Origin: BOG-931 sp963761525
Lineage (GTDB): Bacteria; Pseudomonadota; Alphaproteobacteria; Rhizobiales; Xanthobacteraceae
Length of the DNA: 64,000 bases
Reading direction: 5' to 3'
NCBI GenBank assembly: GCA_963761525.1
Contig: CAVXHG010000002.1
Coordinates: 186,001 to 250,000 of the forward strand
This document shows, piece after piece, positions 25,877 through 35,531 of this stretch. Position 1 is the stretch's first letter; the number at the start of each line of letters is the position of its first letter. The notes beneath the pieces are model-generated. The model had not been told where the DNA came from. It saw only the letters and a list, made by a program, of their open reading frames with translations, and did no database searches. The translations under genes were made by a program, and so were the position numbers.

Positions 25877-27472
25877 ATGACGAACGAGCACCTTCGCCGC
25901 GCGACACGCGCCCTGATTTCCGTTTCCGACAAGGCCGGTGTGGTCGAATTTGCCCGCGCGCTTGCGGGCTTCGATATCGAGCTGGTTTCGACCGGCGGCA
26001 CCCGTAAGACCTTGAGCGACGCGGGCCTCAAAGTGCTCGACGTCAGCGATCTCACCGGCTTCCCGGAGATGATGGACGGCCGGGTCAAGACGCTGCATCC
26101 GGCGGTGCACGGCGGGCTGCTCGGTATTCGCGGCAATGCCGCGCACGCCGAAGCCATGCGCGCGCATAAAATCCAGCCGATCGATCTGCTGGTGGTCAAT
26201 CTTTACCCATTCGAGGAAACGGTGGCGCGCGGCGCCGACTTTGCCGACTGCATCGAGAATATCGATATTGGCGGCCCGGCGATGATCCGTGCCGCCTCCA
26301 AGAATCACGAAGATGTCGCGGTGCTGGTCGATGCCGGCGATTATGCAGCCATGCTCGACGAATTGAAGCAGCATGGCGGCCAGACCACGCTGGCGTTGCG
26401 CCGGCGGCTCGCCGCCAAAGCTTATGCGCGAACCGCGGCCTATGATGCCGCGATCAGCAACTGGTTCGCCGGCCAGCTCGGTGAAGACGCCCCGGATTAT
26501 CGCGCGCTTGGCGGCAAGCTGATCGAGAAATTGCGCTATGGCGAAAATCCGCATCAGTCGGCATCGTTCTATCGGACGCCGGATGTGCGTTTCGGCGTCG
26601 CAACGTCGCGGCAGGCGCAAGGCAAGCAGCTTTCCTACAACAACATCAACGATACCGACGCGGCTTATGAATGCGTCGCCGAGTTTGATCCGAAGCGAAC
26701 GGCGGCCTGCGCCATCATCAAGCACGCCAATCCGTGCGGCGTCGCCGAGGGCGAGACGATGGTGGACGCCTATCGCAAGGCGCTGGCCTGCGACTCGGTC
26801 TCGGCCTTCGGCGGCATCGTCGCGCTCAATCGCACGCTCGATGCCGATGCGGCGCGCGCGATCACCGAGATCTTCACCGAAGTGATCATCGCGCCGGATG
26901 CGACGCCGGAAGCCATCGCCATTGTCGGCGCGAAGAAAAACCTGCGGCTTTTGCTGGCCGGCGGCTTGCCCGATCCGCGCGCCGCCGGGCTTTACGCCAA
27001 AACCGTTGCTGGCGGCCTGCTGGTACAGTCGCGTGACAACGCCGTGGTCGACGACATGGATCTGAAAACCGTCACCAAGCGCACGCCGACCAACGCCGAA
27101 CTGCGCGATCTGCGTTTCGCGTTCCGCGTCGCCAAGCACGTCAAATCGAACACCATCGTCTATGCCAAGGAGTTGGCGACGGTCGGCATCGGCGCCGGCC
27201 AGATGAGCCGGATCGATTCCGCCCGCATCGCGGCGCGAAAGGCGCAGGACGCCGCCGAAGCATTGGGTCTTGCGGAGCCGGCGACGAAAGGCTCCGTGGT
27301 TGCGTCGGACGCGTTCTTTCCATTTGCCGATGGTTTGCTGGTCGCGGTCGAAGCTGGCGCCACCGCTGTCATTCAGCCGGGCGGCTCAATGCGAGATGAT
27401 GAAGTGATCAAGGCCGCCGACGACCACGGCATCGCCATGGTCGTGACCGGGACACGGCATTTCCGGCACTAG
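25877..27472 (+). CDS. purH: bifunctional AICAR formyltransferase / IMP cyclohydrolase
   Basis: A 531-residue enzyme for the last two steps of purine synthesis. The N-terminal cyclohydrolase domain shows LVSTGGTRKTLSDAGL and DGRVKTLHPAVHGG. The C-terminal formyltransferase domain includes LRYGENPHQSASFY, the catalytic Lys-His segment AACAIIKHANPCG and DSVSAFGGIVALN. The end HGIAMVVTGTRHFRH is the family's. Length is standard. Hairpins follow the stop. Confidence 0.98.
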   Translation: MTNEHLRRATRALISVSDKAGVVEFARALAGFDIELVSTGGTRKTLSDAGLKVLDVSDLTGFPEMMDGRVKTLHPAVHGGLLGIRGNAAHAEAMRAHKIQPIDLLVVNLYPFEETVARGADFADCIENIDIGGPAMIRAASKNHEDVAVLVDAGDYAAMLDELKQHGGQTTLALRRRLAAKAYARTAAYDAAISNWFAGQLGEDAPDYRALGGKLIEKLRYGENPHQSASFYRTPDVRFGVATSRQAQGKQLSYNNINDTDAAYECVAEFDPKRTAACAIIKHANPCGVAEGETMVDAYRKALACDSVSAFGGIVALNRTLDADAARAITEIFTEVIIAPDATPEAIAIVGAKKNLRLLLAGGLPDPRAAGLYAKTVAGGLLVQSRDNAVVDDMDLKTVTKRTPTNAELRDLRFAFRVAKHVKSNTIVYAKELATVGIGAGQMSRIDSARIAARKAQDAAEALGLAEPATKGSVVASDAFFPFADGLLVAVEAGATAVIQPGGSMRDDEVIKAADDHGIAMVVTGTRHFRH

Positions 27473-27497
27473 GCCAAACGCTCAGCCCCAACACGTC

Positions 27498-27534
27498 ATC
27501 ACCGGGCCGGCTCGCAACGCCGTGACCCGGTGAT
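27498..27534. terminator. hairpin after purH
   Basis: ATCACCGGG and CCCGGTGAT pair around a 19-base loop, 26 bases past the purH stop. There is no clear T-run, so it is either a REP-type palindrome or a bidirectional terminator between the convergent purH and trxA genes. Confidence 0.5.
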
Positions 27535-27566
27535 CCAGCTTAATTGGTTTTGAAAGAAAAGATGGA

Positions 27567-27623
27567 TTGCCGGGTCGTAGGCGAGCGAAGCGACGCCGTT
27601 CTTTGAACGGCTATGCCCGGCAA
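27567..27623. repeat. palindromic repeat between purH and trxA
   Basis: TTGCCGGG and CCCGGCAA are separated by about 40 bases holding the complementary AACGG/CCGTT. The layout matches the 'TTGCCGGGTC...GCCCGGCAA' intergenic repeats of Bradyrhizobiaceae. Confidence 0.6.
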
Positions 27624-27635
27624 AGACGAGAGCGA

Positions 27636-27953
27636 CTACGCCGACGCGGTAATCCACTGCTCGAGCTTCTGCTTCGGCGCGGCGCCGACCTGGCGCGACG
27701 CGAGCTCGCCGTTCTTGAACATCATCAGCGTCGGGATCGACATGATGCCGTATTTCGCCGCGACGCCGGGGTTCTCGTCGACGTTGAGCTTGACGATCTT
27801 GACCTTGCCGTTGAGCGTCTTGGAAATCTCTTCCAGCGCCGGCGCGATCATGCGACACGGGCCGCACCATTCCGCCCAGAAATCGACGACCACGGGCTCG
27901 CTTGCCTTAAGCACGTCCTGTTCGAACGTGGCGTCGGTTGTTTTCTCGACCAT
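27636..27953 (-). CDS. trxA: thioredoxin
   Basis: A 105-residue cytosolic thioredoxin with the active site WCGPCRM near residue 31, the cis-proline region MSIPTLMMFKNGE, and the buried Asp in VVDFWAEWC. A GAGGT sequence lies ahead of the ATG. It follows addA (about 75 bases apart) at the end of the long minus-strand block, as in many alphaproteobacteria. It reduces disulfides of ribonucleotide reductase, peroxiredoxins and other targets. Confidence 0.96.
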   Translation of the reverse strand: MVEKTTDATFEQDVLKASEPVVVDFWAEWCGPCRMIAPALEEISKTLNGKVKIVKLNVDENPGVAAKYGIMSIPTLMMFKNGELASRQVGAAPKQKLEQWITASA

Positions 27954-28029
27954 TGGAAAACCTCGCTTTTTCGGCAGAAATGGAATCGCTGAACCCGGAC
28001 AGCGAACGTAGGAACCACCCCGCGGGGCG

Positions 28030-31000
28030 TCAAGGGACCTTCACCCCAGCGTGACTGTTCTGACTTAAAACTTTGCCAACGGCTGCGTCCATCTCTGCTG
28101 CCGGAATTTCGATCAACAATGGGCCTTCGGTGAATAACAGCGCCGCGCGCACGGTCTTGCCCGGATAAAGCCGCGCCAGCACCTTGCGATAAAGCGCAAG
28201 CTGGGTGACGTAGGACGCGACCTCACTGAGGTTTTTGGGTAACCGGCGGTCGGTCTTGTAGTCGGCGATCAGCACGGCCTTTTCGGTGACGGCGAGTCGA
28301 TCGACTTGCCCGGACACGTGAACCGGCGGTGCATTATCCCGGAGAAAGCGGCCCACGATCGGCAATTCGGCGCGGCTGCCGGGAGCAAAAATCTCGGCAA
28401 AGCTTTTGTCGTCGAGGATGGCGAGGATGCTATCCAATATCCTTGTTTGCTCGTCCGCGGAGAAGTTTTTCGCCCGCTTCTCAAGAAAACTCGCGGCGGC
28501 CTGCTTGCGGTGCTCCACGGGAATGTCGGGCAATGACTGCATCAGCCGGTGAACGAGACTGCCCCGATCGAGCGCTTTCTGTCGGTCTGCCGCCGACGAC
28601 AACGACGGCTCGAGGGCGCCGCTGGCCTCGTCTTCGTCGAAAGCCGACGAGGGCGAGAGCACGACCGCGCGCGGCGGTTCAGCGGGAGCAAGCTCGCGCA
28701 GCCAGTGCGGCAGCGCGGGCCGTTCGGATTTTACCTCCGGCTCTACCGGCGAGGGTGGCGCGGCTTCTTTGCTTTCGGGCTTGCGATAGCGCCAGACGGT
28801 CTCGCCGTCGTCCTGTTCCTCGACCAGCAATTCCGCCAGCGGATTGCGCACCAGATCGTACCAGCAGTTTTGCGGACGCCCGCGCACGCCTTCCGCGCCA
28901 CAAACGATCAGCCGGTCGGCGGCGCGAGTCATCGCGACATAAAGCAGGCGCCGGTATTCATCTTCGGCGTCACGCTGAAAAAGTTGCCGCGCGGTCTGCA
29001 CCGGCGCGACATCGTCGGCCTTGCGCGCCGACCCAGATCAGCGGACCGTCCGCCAGCTTGAGCAGGCGCGGCGGCCGCGGCCCGGCGGGTGGCGTGACGG
29101 TGTCGGCGAGAATGACGATCGGCGCTTCGAGGCCCTTGGCGCCGTGCACCGTCATCACCCGCACCTCGTCGCGCTTAATCTCCATGTCGCGTTTGATCTC
29201 AGCGCGCGCCTCGCGCAACCAGGCCAGAAAGCCTTGCAGCGATGGCGCTTCGTGACGTTCGTAATCGAGCGCGAGATTGAGGAATTCATCGAGCGCGTCG
29301 TTGGCTTCGAGGCCGAGCCGCGCCAGAAAGCGCCGCCGGCCGCCATCCGCCCCGAGGACATGGGCAAAGAACGCAAACGGCGTCGCGCGCCGCGCGGTAT
29401 AGGCCAGTTTTTCGAGGCGGGCGCCCGCCTCGGCGAATGGTTCGCCGGAATGCGCGGCCAGCGCCGCGCGCAAGGTCGTGCGGCCGCGATCCGAAGCGAT
29501 GTCGAACAGGTCCTGATCGCTGAAACCGAACAGCGGGCTGCGCAACACGGCGGCGAGCGCAAGGTCGTCGTGCGGCAACAGCAGCGCATCGGCCAGCGCC
29601 ATGAGGTCCATCACCGCGATGTGCTCGGTCAGCACGAGGCGATCGGCGCCCGCTACTTCGACGCCTTCGTTCTTCATCGCGCGGATGATGGCCTCGAACA
29701 GCGAGCCGCGCTGGCGCACCAGCACCAGCACATCGCCGTATCGCGCCGGACGGCGCTCAAGGCCGACCGGCTCGCGCGCGTCGATCAGCCGCCGCACGGT
29801 GCGCGCAATGCGGCGCGCAAGCTTCACGCGCGGGCTGACTTCGCTCACCGTATCGAACGGCGCGTCCCAGCCTTCGATCGGCTCGCGCTTCTCCGGCTTG
29901 ATGGTGTCCCAGATTTCGACCACGCCCGGCGGCGCATCGGGCAGCGCAATATGAGGCGGTATGCCGCCTTGGGAATCCGAGGTGACGCTGCCGGCGATAT
30001 CCTTGAACACGATATCGACCGCGTTGAGCACGCTCTCGCAGGACCGGAACGAATGTTCGAGCTGGCGATACTCGAATTTCAGCTCGCTTTCCTCGTGCCG
30101 CTTCTGGAAATACTTGCGCATCTCGGCGAATTCGTGCGGCGCAGCGTTCTGAAACGAGAAGATCGATTGCTTCTCGTCGCCGACCGCGAAGATCGTGCGC
30201 TTGCCGGGCCGTGCGCCGGCGCCGGCGGTGAATTCCGCTACCAGTCGCTGCACGATCTCCCATTGCTTGGTGCTGGTGTCCTGCGCCTCGTCGATCAACA
30301 GATGATCGATGCCGAGATCGAGCTTGTAATGCACCCATGCAGCATCGGTGTTGCGCAGCAGGTCGAGCGCTTTGTCGATCAGATCGTCGTAGTCGACCAG
30401 CCCGCGGCGCTGCTTTTCCCTGCCATAGCGCTCCAGCACTTCCGACGCGACCGTGAGCAGCGCTGCACTGCGGTTACGGCAGGCAATGGCATTGCGCAGT
30501 TCGCGCAGCGGCAGCACGCGGCTCTGCTCGTCGCGCAGTCTTTGCGCGAGGCCCGGCTGCTTTTTTGCAAGGCCCTGGGTGAGCAGATTGGGGCGCGGCT
30601 GGAATTTCGTGTCGAGAAAGACTTTTAGATACGTTTCGACTTGCTCGCGGCCACTCAAGCGGGATGCAAGCCTGAAACGCTGACATTGTTCCTGATCGCG
30701 CGCGGTGCTTGCCTCACAAACAGCGGCGACAGCTTGCCATTCCGAGGGCGGCAGGATCGGACCGTTGACGATGTCCTGCTCGATTTGTTCAAGCGTCATC
30801 GTCGGATCGACGCCGAGGGCTCCGGAGAGCGCGACCAGCGCCTCGTCTTTGCCGCCGGAGTTTGCGATCAAGCGCCGGATCGTATCGCCTTGCGCAATCG
30901 CGCCGCGGACCACTTCGCGAAACGTCTGATCGGCCCCGGCGGTCATCGCAACGGCGAGCGCCTTGCCGAGCGAACTTTGCGGCGCTTCAGCGCCTTGCAG

Positions 31001-31502
31001 CAGCACGGCAAGCGTGAGCAACTCGAGCAGCTGGGTCTGTTCGGCATCGTCAAGCACGGCAAAGCGCGCCGCGACATTCGCCTCGAACGGAAACTGATGC
31101 AGCAACTGAGTGCAGAAGGCGTGGATGGTCTGGACTTTCAGGCCACCCGGCGTTTCCAGCGCGCGTGCGAACAAGCGCCGCGCCCGCGTGCGCATGAGCC
31201 GCGCTGGTGGGGATTCCGGAGCCTTCGATCGCCTTGTCCAGAGCGTCGTCGCCAAGCTTGGTCCACTTGCCGAGCGTGTCGAACACCCGCTTCGCCATGT
31301 TGGCGGCGGCGGCTTTGGTGAAGGTGATGCAGAGAATCTTTTCCGGCTCGACGCCATTGAGCAGCAAGTTGATCACCCGCTGCGCCAGCACGTGGGTCTT
31401 GCCGGAGCCGGCATTGGCGGCAACCCAGGCGGACACGTCCGGGCTGGATACGTCAGTTTGCCGCTGACGCACGATGTCGGGGATATCGGCGGCCGTTCTC
31501 AT
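28030..31502 (-). CDS. addA: AddA helicase-nuclease, interrupted by two single-base insertions
   Basis: The UvrD-type helicase and nuclease subunit of AddAB, which resects double-strand breaks for RecA loading. Motifs in order: Walker A NAGSGKTHVL near residue 30, LLIDEAQDTSTKQW, FAVGDEKQSIFSFQ, VMTVHGAKGLEAP, YVAMTRAADRL, and a C-terminal RecB-type nuclease segment AVLIADYKTDRRL. The sequence changes frame twice: an extra G near 31204 (TSA|LMRTRARR) and an extra base near 29027 (WVG|RKADDVAPV). Removing both gives 1156 residues, the normal length. Either an assembly error or a recent loss of function. ATG overlaps the addB stop. Confidence 0.9.
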
Positions 31503-34500
31503 TCGCCGCTCCCGTCGTCGTCTTCCTCGCCGGCGCTGGTCCATTCCAGCACGCGGGCGAGGTGATCGTAGTCGCCGTACTGTGTCGCCCACATCGGATG
31601 CACCAGCGAGCGATAGGCGCGTGTCTTCGTCCTCGAAGCGCTTCGCCAGCTCCGTGAGTTTTTCCAGCGCGCGGTCGGCCTGACGAATCGGCGTTGCCGT
31701 CCTTGAAGTCGATGAATTTCGAATCGCCGGGCGGCTCGCCGCCTTTCACCAGCACATAGGCAACGTCGGCGACCGAGGATTCTGCGGGAATGTTCGGAAA
31801 TCCGCCTTGGCGAAGGATCGCGGCTTCCAGCGTGAGCTGCGGCGCGAGGCCGGTGCGCACCTGCGGCTCGGTGCGCGCCGAGCCGGTCTTGTAATCGAAG
31901 ATGGTGTAGCGGCCGTCGCTGCTCAGCTCGATACGGTCGGCGATGCCGCGCAGCCGGAAGCTGCCCTTTTCCAGCTTGATTTCGTGTTGGCCGCGTGATC
32001 TCGGCGTCGATTGTCGCGATGGTCGGCGCGGCGCTCGATCTCCCAGTTCGCGAACCAGCGCGCGATGCGCTCGAAGCGCGGCCACCAGAACGCCCGCGCT
32101 TCAGGATAGTCTTCGATCTCGGCAAAATGCTTGCGCCCGAGCGTGAGCAGTTCGCCCACAGGATCGGCGGGCAGGCTCTTCGCAAAAGTCTGGGCGAACT
32201 CGCCGATAGCGGCGTGGATGAAAGTGCCGCGCTCCGCGGCGCCGGGCTCGGCATCGACCGGATCGAGCGGCCGCAGCCGCAGAATGTGCTTGGCGTAAAT
32301 CGTGTAGGGATCGCGCAGCCAATGCTCGATCTCGGTGACGGAAAGGCCTTTCGGCCGAACTGCCAGTGGCGGCCGTGGCTCCGGGCGCTTTTCGGGCTCA
32401 GGTTTGCCTTCCGGTCGGTCGAGCTCGCGCGCCCAGGTCAGATAAATCTCGCCGCGCTTGATCGCCTGCTGCCAGCGCTCGCCGGATACCGCGGCGAGGC
32501 GCTGGATGAAACGCGACGGAACGGTCGGCGCGCCGGCGATTTTTGCGGAAAGCGTCAGCATCACTTCGCGGGCGCCGAGCAGTTGCGCGAAGTCGTGGGC
32601 GGTGAGGCCGATACGCCGCTCCGGCAAATCCAGCCCGAGGTCGAGTCGCATCGGGCGGCTCAACCACGCATCGGTGCGGCTGTCCGGCGGCCAGGTGCCT
32701 TCGACCAGCCCGCCGAGCACGACGCGGTCGCTTTCGGTCAGACGCGCTTCGAGCAAACCGAGGATACGAACGCGCAGACCCGGCCGCAGCGGTCGGCGGA
32801 CGACACGGCCGCTCAGCGCCGCGGTGAAAAGCTCGACATAGTCCGATGCGGCGACAGCAAGGCTGGTTGCGGAAGGACTGGTGGCGAGTTCGTCGAGCGC
32901 GGCGGCGAGCTTCGCGCCATCAAGGCCGATAAATGCCGCTTGCTCCTCGTTATGCTGTGACAGCGCCGCGAGCACCTCGCGATGCCGCGCCGCAAGTTCA
33001 CTCAGCGGGATCGCGTCGCCGCCAAGCTTTTCCAGCGGCGCCAGCGCCGCCGCTAGCGTGGCGACAAGGCTTTCCGCCTCCGCGATTTGGCCATCGCTCA
33101 AATCCTTGCGCGGATCGGACGGATGCAAACTCTCCCTAACCTTGTGTAGTGTCTTAAGCGCACGCGCGAGGCCCACCGTGCCGCGGCTCGGGCGTGGGCC
33201 GCGCAGCACCGCGCGTTCCAGAATGTCCGTCGCGTGCCGCTGATCGGTCTTGCCGAGCCGCAATAGCGGATGTTTCAGCAGTGCCAGCAATGTCACCGGC
33301 TCGAGACCGCCGACCGCGGCTTGTGCGGCAAGCCGCGCGAAGATACCGGCCGGCGTCTCGGCAAGCGGGTCACCGCCGGTGTCTTCCACCGCGATATTCC
33401 ATCGCATCAGCGCTGCGGCGACGCGGCGGCCGAGCGTGCGATCCGGCGTCACCAGCGCGGCGGTCTTGCCGTCCTGCACCGCTTCGCGAAGCGCGATCGC
33501 AATGGCGAGCGCTTCTTCCTCGGCGTTCGCCGCTTCGATCACCGTCATCGTCGCGACTGCGGCATCGGCCTGCGCTTCGAACACCAGATCGCCGGCGCGC
33601 TTCTGCCAGATATCGGTTTGCATCGCCGGCCGCATCGCTTCCGAGAGCAGCGTTTCGCGGCCGTTCGCCTTGGCCAATGTGCCCACCGCCTGGCGTGCGA
33701 TCCCGATACGGGTCAGCAGCGCCTGCATGGCGAACTGCGGATGGCCCGGCGCAGCCGCAATTTTTTGCTTCTTGTCGCCGGCGATCAGCCGCCAGGACTC
33801 CTCATCAAGATCGGTGTCGAGGCCCGGCAGCACCACGGCGCCGTGCGGCAGGTTCGCGATGGTCGCGATCAGCTCCGCGGTTGCGGGGATCGAGCCGGTC
33901 GATCCGGCGGCAATCACCAGTCCATCGGTCTTGCGGATGAGACGAAGCGCCTCGGCTTTTATCAGCTTGTCGCGCCGCTCCGCGGCCTCGATGCAATTGC
34001 GTTCGCGCAGCATCGCCGGCCACGCCTCGCGCGCGATCTCCAGAAACTTCAGGGTTTGCTGCCAGTAGCGGTCGAAATTGTCCGGCACCAGATCGTCGAG
34101 TTTTTTCCACGGCACGCCGCGCGTCGTCATGTCGTCGATCAGCCGCGCCAGATCGTCAGCCAACACGCAGGCGGCGGCCGGTGTCTGCGCGACCAGCGGC
34201 GCGCCGCTTTGTCCATGCAGCTCGGGCGAGTTGGCCCATTTGACGATCAGCTGCGTCAGCAAAAGACGGCGCTCGAGTCCGTGGAGCGCTTGCGGCAGCG
34301 CCAGTGCCTCGGCGGCAAGCTCGCCGGTCGCCGCTTCGGCGAATGCGATCTCGTCTTCGTCGATATCGCCGATGGCGACGATGCGCGGCAGCAGTGCGGC
34401 ATCGTCTTTCAGCACGTTGAGGAATGTATCGCGCGCCAGCCGGCAGGCGCGCCGCGTCGGCAGATAAAGCGTTGCGGATGCCAAGGCCAACGGATCGCGC

Positions 34501-34595
34501 AACGCCGGCAAGCCGAGCCTGCCGTCCGTCAATGCCTCAATCAGCGTCGGCAAAAACGGCGCCGACGCCGGAATCGTGAAGACGCGTTGGGTCAT
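31499..34595 (-). CDS. addB: AddB nuclease subunit, interrupted by four single-base insertions
   Basis: Partner of AddA, alphaproteobacterial type. The N-terminus (YLPTRRACRLARDTFL near residue 48) and the middle (RVRILGLLEARL, then LVEGTWPPD) are in one frame to about residue 855. After that, four extra single bases near 32021, 31996, 31683 and 31625 shift the frame. Correcting them gives RRADIATIDAEIRGQHEIKL, the nuclease motif YTIFDYKTGS, ALEKLTELAKRFEDETRAY, HPMWATQYGDYDHLARVLEW and a total of 1030 residues, the expected size. The stop overlaps the addA start (ATGA). Confidence 0.9.
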
Positions 34596-34602
34596 CGTGT
34601 TC

Positions 34603-34710
34603 CGTCACCCTGAGGTGCTCGGCGTATTGCGCCGAGCCTCGAAGGGCGCCGGCCCGAACGCCTCGGCCGGCATCCTTCGAGGCTCGCTGCACTCGCACCT
34701 CAGGATGACG
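34603..34710. repeat. long palindromic repeat between murU and addB
   Basis: CCTGAGGTGC (34609-34618) pairs with GCACCTCAGG (34694-34703), with inner complementary segments (CCTCGAAGG / CCTTCGAGG). This matches the 'CACCCTGAGGTGC' repeat family common in Bradyrhizobiaceae. Confidence 0.7.
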
Positions 34711-34734
34711 GGAAAGAAAGGTTCTTATCAGATT

Positions 34735-35448
34735 TCAGTTCGTCTCGGCGAGCGCCGCTTCCGCTTCGGCAACCGCCTGCGGCGTGCCGACATGCATCCA
34801 CACGCCTTCGAGCCGCAAACCAAACAGCCGTCCTTTGCCGCCAGCCTGGTCGAACAATCGGGTCAGCGAGAAAGCGCCTCCCGGCGCGTCGGCAAACAAG
34901 GCGGGCGAAAGGATTGCGGCGCCGGCATAGATATAAGGTACGACTTCCTGTTCGCCACGGCGGCGCAGCCGCCCGTCAGGCAACATGGCGTAATCGCCGC
35001 GGCCGTCGTAGCCGATGCTGCCGGTGGTCGGCGCGAGCAGCAGCAGCGCATCCATGCTGTCGGGATCGTAGGCTTCGGCGAGCCGCGCGAAATTAGGCTT
35101 CACGCCGTCGAGCCAGAATGTGTCGGAGTTGGTCAGGTAGAACGGCGCGTTGCCAAGTTTCGGCAGCGCCTTGGCGATGCCGCCGCCGGTGCCGAGCAAT
35201 TCGGCGCGCTCGTCGGAAATGACAATGTGGGGGCGTTGCCGCGCCGCCAGATGCCGTTCCAGCGCGTCGGCGAGATGATGCACGTTGACGACGGCTTGTT
35301 CGATTCCGGCTTCGGCGAGCCGGTCGAGGCCATAGTCGATCAGCGATTTGCCGGCAACGGTGACCAGCGGTTTCGGCAAATGACCATTGTGCGGACGCAT
35401 ACGCGTGCCAAGCCCTGCTGCCAGCACGAACGCATTCTTCGGCGTCAA
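34735..35448 (-). CDS. murU: MurU-like N-acetylmuramate-1-phosphate uridylyltransferase
   Basis: A 237-residue nucleotidyltransferase. The N-terminal signature AFVLAAGLGTRMRPHNG is followed by LPKPLVTVAGKSLIDY, and VNVHHLAD and GTGGGIAKAL lie downstream. This is the MurU pattern, in which UDP-MurNAc is made from MurNAc-1-phosphate during peptidoglycan recycling, bypassing de novo UDP-GlcNAc synthesis. The gene upstream carries an AmgK-like kinase domain that supplies the substrate, which strengthens the call. Other sugar-1-phosphate nucleotidyltransferases share the fold, so function rests partly on context. Confidence 0.85.
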   Translation of the reverse strand: MTPKNAFVLAAGLGTRMRPHNGHLPKPLVTVAGKSLIDYGLDRLAEAGIEQAVVNVHHLADALERHLAARQRPHIVISDERAELLGTGGGIAKALPKLGNAPFYLTNSDTFWLDGVKPNFARLAEAYDPDSMDALLLLAPTTGSIGYDGRGDYAMLPDGRLRRRGEQEVVPYIYAGAAILSPALFADAPGGAFSLTRLFDQAGGKGRLFGLRLEGVWMHVGTPQAVAEAEAALAETN

Positions 35449-35501
35449 TGTCTTGCCCCGCCCCGTTATCCGCCTAGTGGCCGCTCAACTCGCCGTATCA
35501 G

Positions 35502-35531
35502 AACCCAAGTCATCATAACCCAAGTTATCAT
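35502..35531. repeat. two 15-bp tandem repeats at the tsaE-amgK stop
   Basis: AACCCAAGTCATCAT is followed directly by AACCCAAGTTATCAT, then by a partial third unit AGCCCAACTCG. The second unit overlaps the stop codon of the fused kinase gene. Same period and setting as the tesB repeat at 5130. Confidence 0.65.

Noticed and set aside
29021..30628. Long open frame on the plus strand, antisense to addA
   Set aside because: High third-position GC of the true gene leaves the opposite strand open; its product is Arg/His-rich with no family pattern.
28030..34595. Programmed ribosomal frameshifting in addA/addB
   Set aside because: Six sites without slippery sequences or stimulatory structures make recoding implausible compared with sequence errors or mutations.
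33270..34613. Long open frame antisense to addB
   Set aside because: Same cause; composition is typical of an antisense frame and it has no ribosome binding site.
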